Origin: Planctomycetota bacterium
Lineage (GTDB): Bacteria > Planctomycetota > Planctomycetia > Pirellulales > Pirellulaceae
Direction of reading: 5' to 3'
NCBI GenBank assembly: GCA_963204915.1
Contig: CAUJHS010000101.1
Coordinates: 41,888-105,887, forward strand
DNA length: 64,000 bases
Part shown: positions 11,367 through 20,314 of the stretch, in pieces
How the letters are laid out: each line of letters opens with the position of its first letter
Numbering within the stretch: position 1 is the first letter of the stretch
Notes under the pieces: model-generated
Database searches by the model: none
What the model saw: only the letters and a program-made list of their open reading frames with translations
What the model was told of the DNA's origin: nothing
Made by a program: the position numbers and the translations under genes

Positions 11367-12410
11367 ATGACCTACCGACGAGCGATCCTTCCCCTGGCTG
11401 CCGTGGTGCTGTTCATTGCAGGAGGTTGGGCTTATCTGCAAGTTTCCACGGGCGCGAACATGACGCAGGCCGCGGGTAAATTCGTGGCCACGTTGAGCGC
11501 CGAGCAAAAGTCGCAAACCGTTCTGCCTTACGATACGCCCAAGCGCCTGGAATGGCACTTCATCCCCAAAGACGAACGCAAGGGCTTGCAGGTGAAGGAG
11601 ATGGATCAAACGCAGCGCGCCGCCCTGCATGGACTGCTCAAAACCGCCTTGAGCGAATCGGGTTATGGCAAAACCACCAAGATCATGTCGCTGGAAACGC
11701 TGCTGTTCAAGCTGGAACGGGGAGGCCGAAACATTCGTGATCCGGAACGCTATTACGTGACGATCTTCGGCAATCCCGCGGAAGCGAATCGCTGGGGTTT
11801 GAGTTTCGAGGGGCATCATCTTTCGTTGAACTTCGTGGTGGAGCAGGGCAAAGTGATTTCCTCCACCCCATCGTTCATGGGCGCGAACCCCGCGGTAGTG
11901 ATGACCGACATTGAAGGCGTGCAGCCGAAGGGGACGCGCGTGCTGGCGAAGGAAGAAACGCTCGCCTTTGACCTGGTGAACGCCTTGACCGAGGAACAAC
12001 GCACGCAAGCGATGATCGCGGAAAAGGCTCCGGCCGAGATTCGCGCCGCGGGCGAACCGCAACCCCCGGCCGAAGCGCCTGCCGGCCTGCCTGCGGCAAA
12101 GTTGACGGAAGCGCAACAGGCGACCTTGAAGGACCTGATCAACGCCTACGCTTCGAACATGCCGGAAGATGTGGCGGCAGAACGGCTTGCGGCCATCAAG
12201 GAAGCGGGCTTCGATAAAGTCCATTTCGCATGGGCTGGTGCGCTCAAGCCGGGGATTGGCCACTACTATCGCGTGCAAGGGCCGACGTTTCTGATTGAGT
12301 TCATCAACGTGCAGCCCGACGCCGCCGGCAATGTGGCGAACCACATTCATTCGGTGTGGCGCGATATGCGCGGCGACTTTGCCTTGGCCGCTTCGTCGGC
12401 AGGGGAATAG
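11367..12410 (+). CDS. exported DUF3500 protein
   Basis: A 347-residue protein starting at ATG 11367, 8 bases after AAGGAC; the 14 residues upstream in frame are discarded. An N-terminal hydrophobic segment (AILPLAAVVLFIAGGWAYL) indicates export or anchoring. The family signature is clear: PKRLEWHFIP, then ERYYVTIFGNPAE, WGLSFEGHHLSLNFVV and FMGANPAVV, as in DUF3500 proteins. The last third repeats a helix and an HFAWAG block, then ends in a His-containing beta region (NHIHSVWRDM). The family has no firm biochemical function; it is common in planctomycetes and other environmental bacteria. Confidence 0.8.
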   Translation: MTYRRAILPLAAVVLFIAGGWAYLQVSTGANMTQAAGKFVATLSAEQKSQTVLPYDTPKRLEWHFIPKDERKGLQVKEMDQTQRAALHGLLKTALSESGYGKTTKIMSLETLLFKLERGGRNIRDPERYYVTIFGNPAEANRWGLSFEGHHLSLNFVVEQGKVISSTPSFMGANPAVVMTDIEGVQPKGTRVLAKEETLAFDLVNALTEEQRTQAMIAEKAPAEIRAAGEPQPPAEAPAGLPAAKLTEAQQATLKDLINAYASNMPEDVAAERLAAIKEAGFDKVHFAWAGALKPGIGHYYRVQGPTFLIEFINVQPDAAGNVANHIHSVWRDMRGDFALAASSAGE

Positions 12411-12555
12411 CCGGAGCGCGGCGCCGTGGCGTAAGATTAGGATACCGAGCGATGGGCGCTCTCCTGGCTGCTCATCGCATGGAAAGTCGATTCCTCTCGC
12501 GCTCGCTTAAGGAGCGCGCCGTTCTAAATCGTACATTGAGTTACGTTTACTGCTC

Positions 12556-12972
12556 ATGGCTCAAGAGCTTTGGTATCGCGAGGGACTGCGTTTCACTTGC
12601 ACGCAATGCGGTGATTGCTGCACCGGCGCGCCCGGTTACGTGTGGGTGAACGACGAGGAGATCGCGCGACTGGCCGAAGTGGTGGGCGAATCGCTGGAGC
12701 GTTTCGAACGGCTGTATGTGCGTAAGGTCGGAGCCCGACGGAGTTTAGTTGAATTCCCCAACGGCGACTGCGTATTCTTCGACACCGAGAAGCGGCGCTG
12801 CAGCGTCTATCAGGCTCGCCCGCGCCAATGCCGCACCTGGCCATTTTGGGACTCAAATCTGCGCACGCCCGAAGACTGGGAAGAAACGTGCCGTGTGTGT
12901 CCCGGCAGTGGGCAGGGGCAACTGCATCAAATCGAAACGATCGAAGCGCAGCGCAAAGTGATGCGAGTCTAA
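12556..12972 (+). CDS. YkgJ-family cysteine-cluster protein
   Basis: A 138-residue soluble protein with the CxxCxxCC cluster at residues 15-22 (FTCTQCGDCCTG) and later conserved blocks CSVYQARPRQCRTWPFW and a CxxC (CRVC). This pattern defines the zinc/iron-chelating family PF03692, which includes YkgJ and FliB-like proteins. Metal or Fe-S binding is predicted from the cysteines. Its substrate is unknown. It stands alone between the DUF3500 gene and the HU gene, with no flagellin gene nearby, so a flagellin-methylase role has no support here. Confidence 0.85.
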   Translation: MAQELWYREGLRFTCTQCGDCCTGAPGYVWVNDEEIARLAEVVGESLERFERLYVRKVGARRSLVEFPNGDCVFFDTEKRRCSVYQARPRQCRTWPFWDSNLRTPEDWEETCRVCPGSGQGQLHQIETIEAQRKVMRV

Positions 12973-13362
12973 CGTTACTCGTTGCAGCATCGTAGCTTAC
13001 GTTAGGCCGCGGAGCGCGGGCTCGCGAATCTGCGGCAACCTCGGTCGAGAGGGCCTTCAATCACGGCCGGAATTCTTCCGCGCCATGCCCGTCCCGGTGC
13101 TCCTTGGCGGGGACGATCCGGAAGATGCGGTGGTATTCGACCTGTTCCCGTGCGCCGTCAAACTGGTCTGCGGGCGCGCTTACGATGGCGTGGTTCGAGC
13201 GCGCGGCGACACGTTTTCCACCGGGAGACACGGCGAGCGGGGTGGGCCAAGCCAAGGGGTTCTCTTGACTCTAGTGCTTGTGGCATTTACACTTGGAGCA
13301 TTCCTCGGGGTTGCACGATCCCGGTTTTTGTGCCCGTCTTCCGTCGCGTAGGGAGCAGCATC
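12973..13362. other. 390-base region upstream of the HU-like gene
   Basis: There is no credible gene. Small open frames exist on both strands (for example minus 13061-13255) but lack recognisable motifs and start signals. The last 100 bases hold the HU promoter and leader. Confidence 0.45.
13265..13293 (+). promoter_or_regulatory. sigma70-type promoter of the HU-like gene
   Basis: TTGACT (13265-13270) and TACACT (13288-13293) are separated by exactly 17 bases, close to the TTGACA/TATAAT consensus. Transcription would start near 13300, giving a leader of about 60 bases before GTG 13363. This is the best-formed promoter in the window. Confidence 0.65.
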
Positions 13363-13959
13363 GTGACCAAGAAAGAGATTGTGAAGACGATTTCGGAAGA
13401 GATCGGACTGACTCAACTCAAGACGAAAGAGATCGTGCAAAAGACCTTCAACGCGATCATCGAAACGCTCGTGGAAGAAGAGCGCATTGAGCTGCGCAAC
13501 TTCGGCGTGTTTGAAGTGAAGAAACGCGCAGCCCGCAAGGCGAGAAACCCCCGCACTGGAGAGCGTGTCGACGTACCAGAGAAGTACGTTGTTACGTTTA
13601 AGCCCGGCAAAGAGATGGAAGAACGCGTCCGGCTGCTTGAAGAACAAGACCGGGCGGCGCGGTTGGCCCGCGAACGCGCCGAGCAGGCCCGGCAGCAATC
13701 GGCCGCGCAGGCTCCCCCGAACGACCATTCCGCGGGAGGCGGCGGAGCGCCGTCGAGCGCCCCAGCGTCCAACAGCCCAGCCGCGGCGAACGCGAACCCT
13801 GCGAGTGGGGCGAGCCGTTCGGAAGGCCCTGCCACTATTCCCTTTCCGGGGTCGGCCTCTTCTTCGGGCCTGATAAGTTCTGCCGGTGGTTCGGGTGAGT
13901 CAACCTCTGCCGAAAATGACGATTCTGCGGAGAATAACTTGCGGCCGACTCCCTTCTGA
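13363..13959 (+). CDS. HU/IHF-family DNA-binding protein with long acidic low-complexity tail
   Basis: This 198-residue protein starts at GTG 13363, with GGGAGC upstream; [18 protein letters not shown] is the HU N-terminus. Residues 1-95 contain the full HU fold, including [19 protein letters not shown], the DNA-contacting beta-arm, and [13 protein letters not shown]. The next 30 residues form a charged helix ([20 protein letters not shown]). About 75 residues of Ala/Pro/Ser/Gly linker follow, turning acidic (ENDDSAENN). Standard HU is about 90 residues, so the tail doubles it. Extended HU-like proteins occur in planctomycetes and are thought to help compact the nucleoid; the role of this tail is inferred only. 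Confidence 0.85.
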   Translation: MTKKEIVKTISEEIGLTQLKTKEIVQKTFNAIIETLVEEERIELRNFGVFEVKKRAARKARNPRTGERVDVPEKYVVTFKPGKEMEERVRLLEEQDRAARLARERAEQARQQSAAQAPPNDHSAGGGGAPSSAPASNSPAAANANPASGASRSEGPATIPFPGSASSSGLISSAGGSGESTSAENDDSAENNLRPTPF

Positions 13960-14067
13960 GCCGATGAAATCTCGTGTCCTGCCGGAGACAGATTGTATCT
14001 CCGTGAGACGCGGCTGCGCTGACGCCGCCAAGACACAGGATCGTAGGCCATCAGGGAGGGTTAGGCA

Positions 14068-14286
14068 ATGCGTCGCCTTATCGCCACGGCGCTGTTGTGC
14101 GTTGCGGTTTCCACCAGCGTGGGATGTTTTCTGCCGATTTATTCCGCCGATCCGCAGCGCCGCACCGAACAGTTGATTTTCACCGCGGAAAACTTGCGGA
14201 TGTTCATTGAGGAGTGGGAGCGGTTCTGGTTTGTCGACCAGCCCGACCACATGACTCCGTTCCGCACGCACGGCGGCATTATTTAG
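14068..14286 (+). CDS. small lipoprotein, 72 aa
   Basis: The N-terminus MRRLIATALLCVAVSTSVGC is a complete lipoprotein signal with the lipobox SVGC (Cys20). The mature part is only 52 residues, aromatic-rich (FIEEWERFWFVDQPDHM), with no recognised domain. A GGGAGG ribosome-binding site lies about 9 bases upstream. Its position just after the HU gene and before pyrD gives no functional clue. I do not recognise the family; small lipoproteins of this shape are common in planctomycetes. Confidence 0.65.
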   Translation: MRRLIATALLCVAVSTSVGCFLPIYSADPQRRTEQLIFTAENLRMFIEEWERFWFVDQPDHMTPFRTHGGII

Positions 14287-14422
14287 CGCTTGCCGAGCCT
14301 ACGGTCGACGCCGCGGGTTGGCCATGGGGGCCAGGGCCGTTGCTTGACGATCTTGCGCAGAACGGGGTAGTCTGGGTTTCCGTCTTCCTCCCTCGGAAAC
14401 CCTCTGCTTCGAGCGAACACCT

Positions 14423-15439
14423 ATGGCTCAAGGCTCACCGCCTGCCTCCGCGGTCAATCTCCAGGTCCAACTAGGACGGTTATCGCTGCATAATCCGATT
14501 CTGGTCGCTTCGGGCACGTTTGGTTATGCCCGAGAAATGGAGCATTTGATCGATCTCCGGCGTTTGGGCGCCATTTTGCCCAAGACGATCACCGCGCAAC
14601 CGCGCATGGGCAATGCGCCTTGGCGCACCGTCGAAACTTCGGCGGGCTTGCTCAATTCCATCGGCCTGGACAATGACGGCATCGATACGTTCATTGCCCA
14701 TCATTTGCCGTACTTGCGTTCGCTTTCCACCCCGATTGTTGTCAGCATCGCGGGCCGTACGCACGATGAATTCGTGGCGATGGCTCGCCAGCTTGACGCC
14801 CACGAAGGCGTGGCCGCGTTGGAGTTGAATATCTCTTGTCCTAATGTAAGCGGCGGCGTGGACTTTGGGGCCGACCCCGCCATGTGCCGCCGATTAGTGG
14901 CCGACGTGCGCGACGCCTGTAAACTGCCGATTTTGGCGAAACTCACCCCCAATGTGACAAGCATCGCCGTGATGGCGCAGGCCGCCGCCGAGGGGGGCGC
15001 CGACGCCATCTCGCTCATCAACACCGTTCTTGGTATGGCGGTCGACTGGCGACGCCGCAAACCAATGCTAGGCAACGTGATGGGCGGGCTCAGCGGTCCG
15101 GCCATCAAGCCCATCGCGTTACGGTGCGTATTTCAGGCCGCACAAGCGGTCAAAACGCCGATTGTGGGAATCGGCGGCATCGCCACGATCGACGATGTCA
15201 TGGAATTCCTGGTGGCGGGAGCGTCGGCGGTGCAAATTGGAACGGCCAACTATTACGATCCCACGGCGACGATGAAAATTCTGGACGCGCTCCCCGCAGC
15301 ATTGCAAGAACTTGGCGCCAGGAGCGTGACCGAGGTGGTCGGCACGCTCGACGCCCGCCGACGTGAACCACCGTCGCAATTGGGCCCTCCCTCTCCCGCG
15401 GCATCGTCCGAGGCCTCGCGGGTTTCGACGCAAGGATGA
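14423..15439 (+). CDS. pyrD: dihydroorotate dehydrogenase, class 1B catalytic subunit
   Basis: This 338-residue FMN enzyme oxidises dihydroorotate to orotate in pyrimidine synthesis. The class 1 signature is intact: FGYAREM, ETSAGLLNSIGLDNDG, and the active-site Cys139 in ELNISCPNV, whereas class 2 enzymes use Ser. GGIATIDDVMEFLVAGASAVQIGTA forms the phosphate/FMN site. Class 1B enzymes work with an iron-sulfur/FAD partner PyrK, which is not encoded beside it. The typical length is about 305 residues; the last 30 residues are a Pro/Ser-rich tail and may be a lineage-specific extension. The chosen start is ATG 14423. Confidence 0.93.
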   Translation: MAQGSPPASAVNLQVQLGRLSLHNPILVASGTFGYAREMEHLIDLRRLGAILPKTITAQPRMGNAPWRTVETSAGLLNSIGLDNDGIDTFIAHHLPYLRSLSTPIVVSIAGRTHDEFVAMARQLDAHEGVAALELNISCPNVSGGVDFGADPAMCRRLVADVRDACKLPILAKLTPNVTSIAVMAQAAAEGGADAISLINTVLGMAVDWRRRKPMLGNVMGGLSGPAIKPIALRCVFQAAQAVKTPIVGIGGIATIDDVMEFLVAGASAVQIGTANYYDPTATMKILDALPAALQELGARSVTEVVGTLDARRREPPSQLGPPSPAASSEASRVSTQG

Positions 15440-15757
15440 GGCTTCTTTCCTTGTTGGTTCGCCACGGCGAGGTTACCGCGCTTCACAGCTAAGGGGCGTC
15501 CGGCGACCTATGAAAATGTCGCGAGGTTTCCGCGATGTTTCCCAACCGATTGCTCTAGATCGAGCCGCCGCTCGCGGATATGATCCACCCGTTTCTTGAC
15601 AAAAAACCGTGGCGAGACCCATCGACCGCGGCCGATACATGGACTTGGGCTTTTCTCAAGTGGCGCTGGGGTGAAGCCCCGTGGTTGGAACGATTCCGAC
15701 CGTTTGACTAGGTCCGCAAGGACGAAGATGTGTCCCCCAAGGAAGGGAGTACGACGC
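15440..15757 (+). other. 318-base leader region with a run of small hairpins
   Basis: It precedes the exported protein at 15758 and has no credible gene. From 15643 four short stems follow one another: ACTTG/CAAGT (15643-15661), GGGG-TGAAG-CCCC (15668-15680), GGAA-CGA-TTCC (15687-15697) and GTCC-GCAA-GGAC (15712-15723), the last with a GNRA loop. They end about 10 bases before the GGAAGGGAG ribosome-binding site. This could be a structured leader, but each stem is short and it matches no riboswitch I know. Confidence 0.35.
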
Positions 15758-16750
15758 ATGCGCCGAACGATCGCCCTTTGCATGATGTGCTTATTGGTCC
15801 CTGTCGCCCTTCCGGCGCAGGACGCCCCGGCGTTGGGAAACCTAGCCGCTCAACCGGGCTGGGCCGCCTTCGGGGTGGTCAACGGCCGTCTCGCGGTGCT
15901 CGAAGTTCCCCCGCGGTTTGAAAAGCAATGCAGCTGCGCCGACCCGGAAGGTCGCGTCAGTGAAAGCATTTGCGTCAAATCGGCAGGGCATGTGGCGGCG
16001 GTTCACTATGAATTTACGTCGCCCGAACAACGATTCACGCTCCAAGCGATTGGCGGCGATTGGATGGAAATTCACCATGTGCCGCAGCAAGACATGACGC
16101 CCGTGGAATTGCACCTGGTGCAGGCGCCGGGCAAGGATTTAGTGTTGACTATCGGCTCAGGGGAGGCGCGTCGTGAGTTTTCCGCCCCCACTTTTTGGCA
16201 CCTGATGCTGGCCGAACCCGACGTGACGCGCGACTGTTTGTTGCCGCTGCTCGAGACCCTTCGGCCCCGCTGGGAATTACGTCGGCAAGCCGCCGCGGTC
16301 GAGGCTCGTTTGCAAGAACTCGCGGCGCAATCTTCCGCGCCCGAAATCGAAAAGTGGGAAACGCTGGTCAAGGAATTGGCCGACACGCGCTTCCTGCGGC
16401 GCGAGGCTGCCGACCGGCAATTGCGTTCCGAGGGACAGTCGCTTTACCCGTTCCTGCTGCAACTGGAGCATCGGCGCTTAGACGCCGAGCAACGAACTCG
16501 GCTGGAGGCGATCCGGCGAAGTCTCGGCAGTGTGGGGGAAGACACGCCGCCGCGCACGGCATTACGCATGCTCTACGACGAGACCACGTGGCTGACCCTA
16601 CTTTCGCGCGAAGACGCTACGCAGCGTGCAATCGCTGCCCGGCACCTTTGCAAGTTGTGTCCCGCGGCGGTGAACTTTGACCCGCTGGCCGATCAAGCAG
16701 TGCGCCGCGTTCAGCTCAAGCAGCTTCGCCAGCAGCTAGCGCACGATTAA
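15758..16750 (+). CDS. exported protein of unknown function with helical repeat C-terminus
   Basis: This 330-residue protein starts at ATG 15758, preceded by GGAAGGGAG; upstream in-frame codons are leader. MRRTIALCMMCLLVPVALPA is a signal peptide. The middle part (residues 25-150) is beta-rich with a CSC motif. The C-terminal half is charged and helical (EARLQELAAQ, EKWETLVKELADTRFLRREAADRQL), with the pattern RFLRREAADRQLRSEG resembling planctomycete proteins that measure HEAT-like damage repeats. I do not recognise the family; it may be periplasmic. No partner gene is evident: the next gene begins 261 bases downstream. Confidence 0.6.
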   Translation: MRRTIALCMMCLLVPVALPAQDAPALGNLAAQPGWAAFGVVNGRLAVLEVPPRFEKQCSCADPEGRVSESICVKSAGHVAAVHYEFTSPEQRFTLQAIGGDWMEIHHVPQQDMTPVELHLVQAPGKDLVLTIGSGEARREFSAPTFWHLMLAEPDVTRDCLLPLLETLRPRWELRRQAAAVEARLQELAAQSSAPEIEKWETLVKELADTRFLRREAADRQLRSEGQSLYPFLLQLEHRRLDAEQRTRLEAIRRSLGSVGEDTPPRTALRMLYDETTWLTLLSREDATQRAIAARHLCKLCPAAVNFDPLADQAVRRVQLKQLRQQLAHD

Positions 16751-17011
16751 CCCGGAACGCGCCTGAGGGTTCGAGCGCCCGCAAGCCGCCAAAGTGGGAG
16801 GTGCGGCAAGTCGCACGCGCCCGGTTTGCCGGCGATGGTGGAAGAGGTCGTGGGCAAGCGGTCTTTCGGTGCTTGAGCTTTCCCCGCGCGAGGCGCCAAT
16901 CGAGCGGGCGACACGTCCCCTTTATGGGAGCATTTGACTCATCATTCTGGCTTGATAGGATGAAACAACGCCGCCCACGATGAGACACCGTTTGAGACTG
17001 CCCTCACTTGC

Positions 17012-18202
17012 ATGGGATTTCTTGATTCGCTCCTCGGCGCCAGCGAGCGGCGGTTTGCGCGGCTCGTCATCGAAGGCCTGCGGCAAGCGGGCGAGTTGCG
17101 CGCCATTCGCTACGAGAAAGCCCGCTTCCGGCTGTTAATCGACGACAAGCCGCTTCCCCTGTCGCGGTTCTACGCCGATTACCGGGCCGCTGCGCGGACT
17201 GGGCGCGATGCGGTCATCCGCCGAGCGGTCCACAGTTGGGGGCTTGAGGCGCCCAAGCCGGCCTTCGCGCTCGATCGGCTGCTTCCCGCCGTTTGGGCGC
17301 GCTCGCTCGTCGACATGGCGGCCCTACGAGAAGAGCACAACGTACTGACGTGCCCTTGGCCGCATCGCATTTTGGGCGAGCATTTGGCGATTGTCCTGGT
17401 GCTGGGGGCCGCCTCCGATGCGCAACCGATGCGAAGCGACGAACTCAAGGCTTGCGGGCTGGACGTGGCGTCGGCCTGGGAGCAAGCCTACAGCAACTTG
17501 CGGCAGCGACCGCCCCCTTCGATTCAATTCTCCAAGGACGGGGTGTATCGTTTGGAAACGGACGACGCCGTCGCCGCCGCGCAAGGTTTCTTGGTTGATC
17601 GCCGCTTGGGCCGTATCTCGCCCGATAATTTCCTCCTCGCGGCGCCTCGGGCCGAGTTGGCGTTTGTGGTCGATGCGAACGAGCCGGCGGCAGTCCAGGC
17701 GCTCGCGCAGCAAGCGCGCAGCGCGTTCGATGCGCCGCAATCGCTGACCGGGTATGTGTTTCGTCAAACCCAGGGCAAGTGGCGCTGCTGGTTGCCAGAA
17801 CGCGGGCACCCTGCGTACAAACCGCTGAAGCTCCTCCAAATGGAGTCGCAGGCGCGGGACTACGCGCAACAAAAACGGCTGCTGGACGAACTCGGCCGCA
17901 AGGCCGACAATCCCTTGTGTTTGGCGTCGTTCTCGGCGCTGGAGGACGAACAAACCGGCGAGCCGCGAAGTTTTACCGTTTGGCCCGAAGGGCTGGAAAT
18001 TCTTCTGCCGCAAACCGATGAAGTTCTGTTCTTTCAGCCGAACGCGGCCGGCGACGCCGGCGAGGTGATTGCGCGCGGTTCGTGGGAGCAAGTGCAACGG
18101 GCGGCGGGCGACTTGATGGAGCGGCTCGAACTTTATCCCCCGCGCTACCTGGTGCGCGACTTCCCCAACCAACTGCGGTTGCAAACCATGCGGGCGCCCT
18201 AA
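17012..18202 (+). CDS. uncharacterised protein, possibly DUF1444-like
   Basis: A 396-residue soluble protein with no signal peptide. MGFLDSLLG is followed by a helical region and by a block ALREEHNVLTCPWPHRILGEHLAIVLVLGAA-type sequence (residues 105-135) resembling DUF1444/YtpQ proteins in order and spacing, but I cannot confirm this without a profile search. A later segment has YKPLKLLQMESQARDYAQQK and a beta-rich end with repeated PEGLEILLPQTDEVLFF. It lies 51 bases before the Smr-domain gene on the same strand and is likely co-transcribed with it. Function unknown. Confidence 0.55.
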   Translation: MGFLDSLLGASERRFARLVIEGLRQAGELRAIRYEKARFRLLIDDKPLPLSRFYADYRAAARTGRDAVIRRAVHSWGLEAPKPAFALDRLLPAVWARSLVDMAALREEHNVLTCPWPHRILGEHLAIVLVLGAASDAQPMRSDELKACGLDVASAWEQAYSNLRQRPPPSIQFSKDGVYRLETDDAVAAAQGFLVDRRLGRISPDNFLLAAPRAELAFVVDANEPAAVQALAQQARSAFDAPQSLTGYVFRQTQGKWRCWLPERGHPAYKPLKLLQMESQARDYAQQKRLLDELGRKADNPLCLASFSALEDEQTGEPRSFTVWPEGLEILLPQTDEVLFFQPNAAGDAGEVIARGSWEQVQRAAGDLMERLELYPPRYLVRDFPNQLRLQTMRAP

Positions 18203-18253
18203 TGCAATACGAACAGGCGGTTCCGCGATCTTCCCCTGCGTAATTCGCGCGAC

Positions 18254-18496
18254 ATGGACGAACTCGATCTGCACGGTGTGCGGCATTACCGAGTGGAACT
18301 GATGGTCGAAGATTTTGTCTTACGGCACGAACTACCCTTACGCATCATCACCGGCAACAGTCCCGTGATGAAAGGCATCGTGGCGGAAGTATTGCGCCGG
18401 CATAACTTACGGGGAGAGGTGGAGAACCACTACAACCTGGGCGCGCTAATCGTAACGGAAGATGAACGACCGCGCCCCTCGGACGATGCGTCGTGA
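18254..18496 (+). CDS. stand-alone small Smr-domain protein, 80 aa
   Basis: The N-terminus has the Smr signature LDLHG (residues 4-8), the middle has RIITGNS (the TGxG-like loop, here TGNS), and the order helix-strand-helix-strand follows the MutS2/Smr C-terminal fold. Smr domains bind or nick nucleic acids. This protein has only that domain, and the second signature is altered from TGxG to TGNS, so nuclease activity is uncertain. It is probably co-transcribed with the upstream uncharacterised gene. Confidence 0.65.
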   Translation: MDELDLHGVRHYRVELMVEDFVLRHELPLRIITGNSPVMKGIVAEVLRRHNLRGEVENHYNLGALIVTEDERPRPSDDAS

Positions 18497-18710
18497 CTTG
18501 CCGCACCGCCGCCACGAGCAAGGGAATTCGCTCGGCCGCATCCTGCGCGAGCGCCGCCTGTGGTATAAAATTCGTGTCCGAGTGGGAAAGTCCTTCGCGG
18601 TGGATGCGTCGCACCCTGGCTTTGTGTTCGTGCTGCCTTCTTCGTAGTTCGTCGCCCGCGGCGGAAGCGCCGCCGTGTCGCCCTCACGCCTAACATACAA
18701 GGAATTCACT

Positions 18711-20135
18711 ATGGCCATTCGCTTGGAAGTCATCGACTTTTTTGACGAGTCCAACCGATCGCTGGTGCATCGCGTGCCACCGCAGGGTTCGGCCGACATC
18801 AAGCTTGGCGCGCAGCTCATCGTGCAGGAAAACCAAGAGGCGGTGTTCTACCGCGACGGCAAAGCGATGGACACCTTCCGCCCCGGCCGGCATACGCTGA
18901 CCACGGCCAACGTGCCGATGATCACGCGCATCCTGACCATTCCTTGGCAGAAGTCGCCTTTTCAGGCGCAGGTTTACTTCGTGGGGAAGCAAACCTTTCT
19001 CGATCAAAAGTGGGGCACGCGGCAACCGATAACGGTGCGCGATCAAGACTTCGGCATCGTGCGGCTGCGAAGCTTCGGGAAGTATTCGTTCCGCTGCGTC
19101 GATTCGGCCTTGCTCATCAATTCGCTGGTGGGCACGCAAGGCAAATACACCACCGAGGAAGTGGGCAACTTCCTGAAAGACCTGGTGGTCTCTCGGCTGA
19201 CCGACGTGCTGGGAACTTCGAAGCTCAGCCTGCTCGACCTGCCCGCGAAGTTCGACGAGATCGCTTCGGCGGCGCGTGTCAAAGTGAGCGACGACTTCGG
19301 CAAGTACGGTTTGGAGTTGGTCGATTTCTTCATCAACGCCATTTCGCCGCCCGAAGAAGTTCAGAAAGCCATCGACACGCGCAGCAGCATGGGGGCGATT
19401 GGCAATCTTCAGGCGTACACCGTGTATCAAACCGCCAACAGTATGGCCAAGATGGCCGAACAAGGCGGGGGCGGCATGGGCGCCAACGCGATGGGCCTGG
19501 GCATGGGCGCCGGCTGGGGCATGATGATGCCGCAGATTATCCAGAACGCGATGCTGCACGGTCAGCAACAGCCGGGACAACCGCTACCACCGCAACAAGC
19601 AGGGCCTCCGCTACAACCCGCCGCTCCCGCTCCTTCGCACACGGCCGGCAAACCTGGGGGACAGGCCGCGCCCGGCGTGGCGACGGGGTTTGGCGGTGGG
19701 CTCAGCTTTGACGATCTGGCCGCGCCCAAGGCCGACCCGCGAATGCTGGTACGGCAAGTGGCGCAGTCCGGAGGCTGGGCCATCGAGGAGCAGGGCGACG
19801 TGTGGAGCGTGACGGTTCCCATTGGCGCCCTGCGTAAACAAACGGTCCATGTGAACTTCAACGCGAAAGATGAAGAAGGCGATGCGATTCTCGCGTTTTC
19901 TTCGACCTGCGGCGCCTTCAACGAGCGCAACGCGGCCACGCTTTTGCGCTACAACACCAAGATGGTGCACGGCGCCTTTGCCGTGCAGCAGACTCCTTCG
20001 GGCGACATGATCGTGGTCCAAGCCAACCAACTGGCCGACACCGCCGATCCGCTCGCCGTGACCCGCGTCATCACCGCGGTCGCCTGGCAGGCCGACAAAG
20101 TCGAAGAGAAACTCGGCGGCAGCGATCAGTTCTAG
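18711..20135 (+). CDS. SPFH-domain protein with C-terminal YbjN-like domain
   Basis: A 474-residue protein starting at ATG 18711 with AAGGA upstream. Residues 30-225 match the SPFH/YdjI (virion core protein-like) class: LIVQENQEAVFYRDGKAMD, FRPGRHTLTTANVP and RDQDFGIVRLRSFGKYSF. A Gly/Met/Pro/Gln-rich linker (about 245-330) leads to a C-terminal alpha-beta domain of about 130 residues resembling YbjN/type III chaperone-like folds. SPFH proteins of this class scaffold membrane microdomains or stress complexes. No membrane helix is obvious. A dispersed repeat begins at its stop codon. Function is inferred from domains only. Confidence 0.75.
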   Translation: MAIRLEVIDFFDESNRSLVHRVPPQGSADIKLGAQLIVQENQEAVFYRDGKAMDTFRPGRHTLTTANVPMITRILTIPWQKSPFQAQVYFVGKQTFLDQKWGTRQPITVRDQDFGIVRLRSFGKYSFRCVDSALLINSLVGTQGKYTTEEVGNFLKDLVVSRLTDVLGTSKLSLLDLPAKFDEIASAARVKVSDDFGKYGLELVDFFINAISPPEEVQKAIDTRSSMGAIGNLQAYTVYQTANSMAKMAEQGGGGMGANAMGLGMGAGWGMMMPQIIQNAMLHGQQQPGQPLPPQQAGPPLQPAAPAPSHTAGKPGGQAAPGVATGFGGGLSFDDLAAPKADPRMLVRQVAQSGGWAIEEQGDVWSVTVPIGALRKQTVHVNFNAKDEEGDAILAFSSTCGAFNERNAATLLRYNTKMVHGAFAVQQTPSGDMIVVQANQLADTADPLAVTRVITAVAWQADKVEEKLGGSDQF

Positions 20136-20235
20136 AGCGCGTCTCTCGCAGGTGTGACGTCCCCAAGGTGGCGCCATCGCGCGCGCTGAACCGCTGCCCG
20201 ACGGGCAGCGAGTGGCGAAAGTGAACAACACACCA
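20133..20235. repeat. dispersed hairpin repeat, copy 2 (SPFH/VWA convergent gap)
   Basis: The element starts with the TAG stop codon of the SPFH gene. TAGAGCGCGT, CGCAGGTGTG and GTGGCGC blocks align with copy 1. The internal hairpin is CGCTGCCC-GAC-GGGCAGCG (20192-20210), a perfect 8-bp stem whose sequence differs from the other copies while the pairing is kept. It lies between converging genes, as do the other two. Confidence 0.7.
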
Positions 20236-20314
20236 TTCCGAAGACGCGCTTCCCGCTGGGAAGCGGTTAAACGATTGAGTAGCTGTCTAACACCGTGAAA
20301 TTGGCGTTCGGCCC

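Noticed and set aside
13061..13255. 64-aa minus-strand gene upstream of HU
   Set aside because: No ribosome-binding site and no conserved pattern; it overlaps no known domain and lies in the HU control region.
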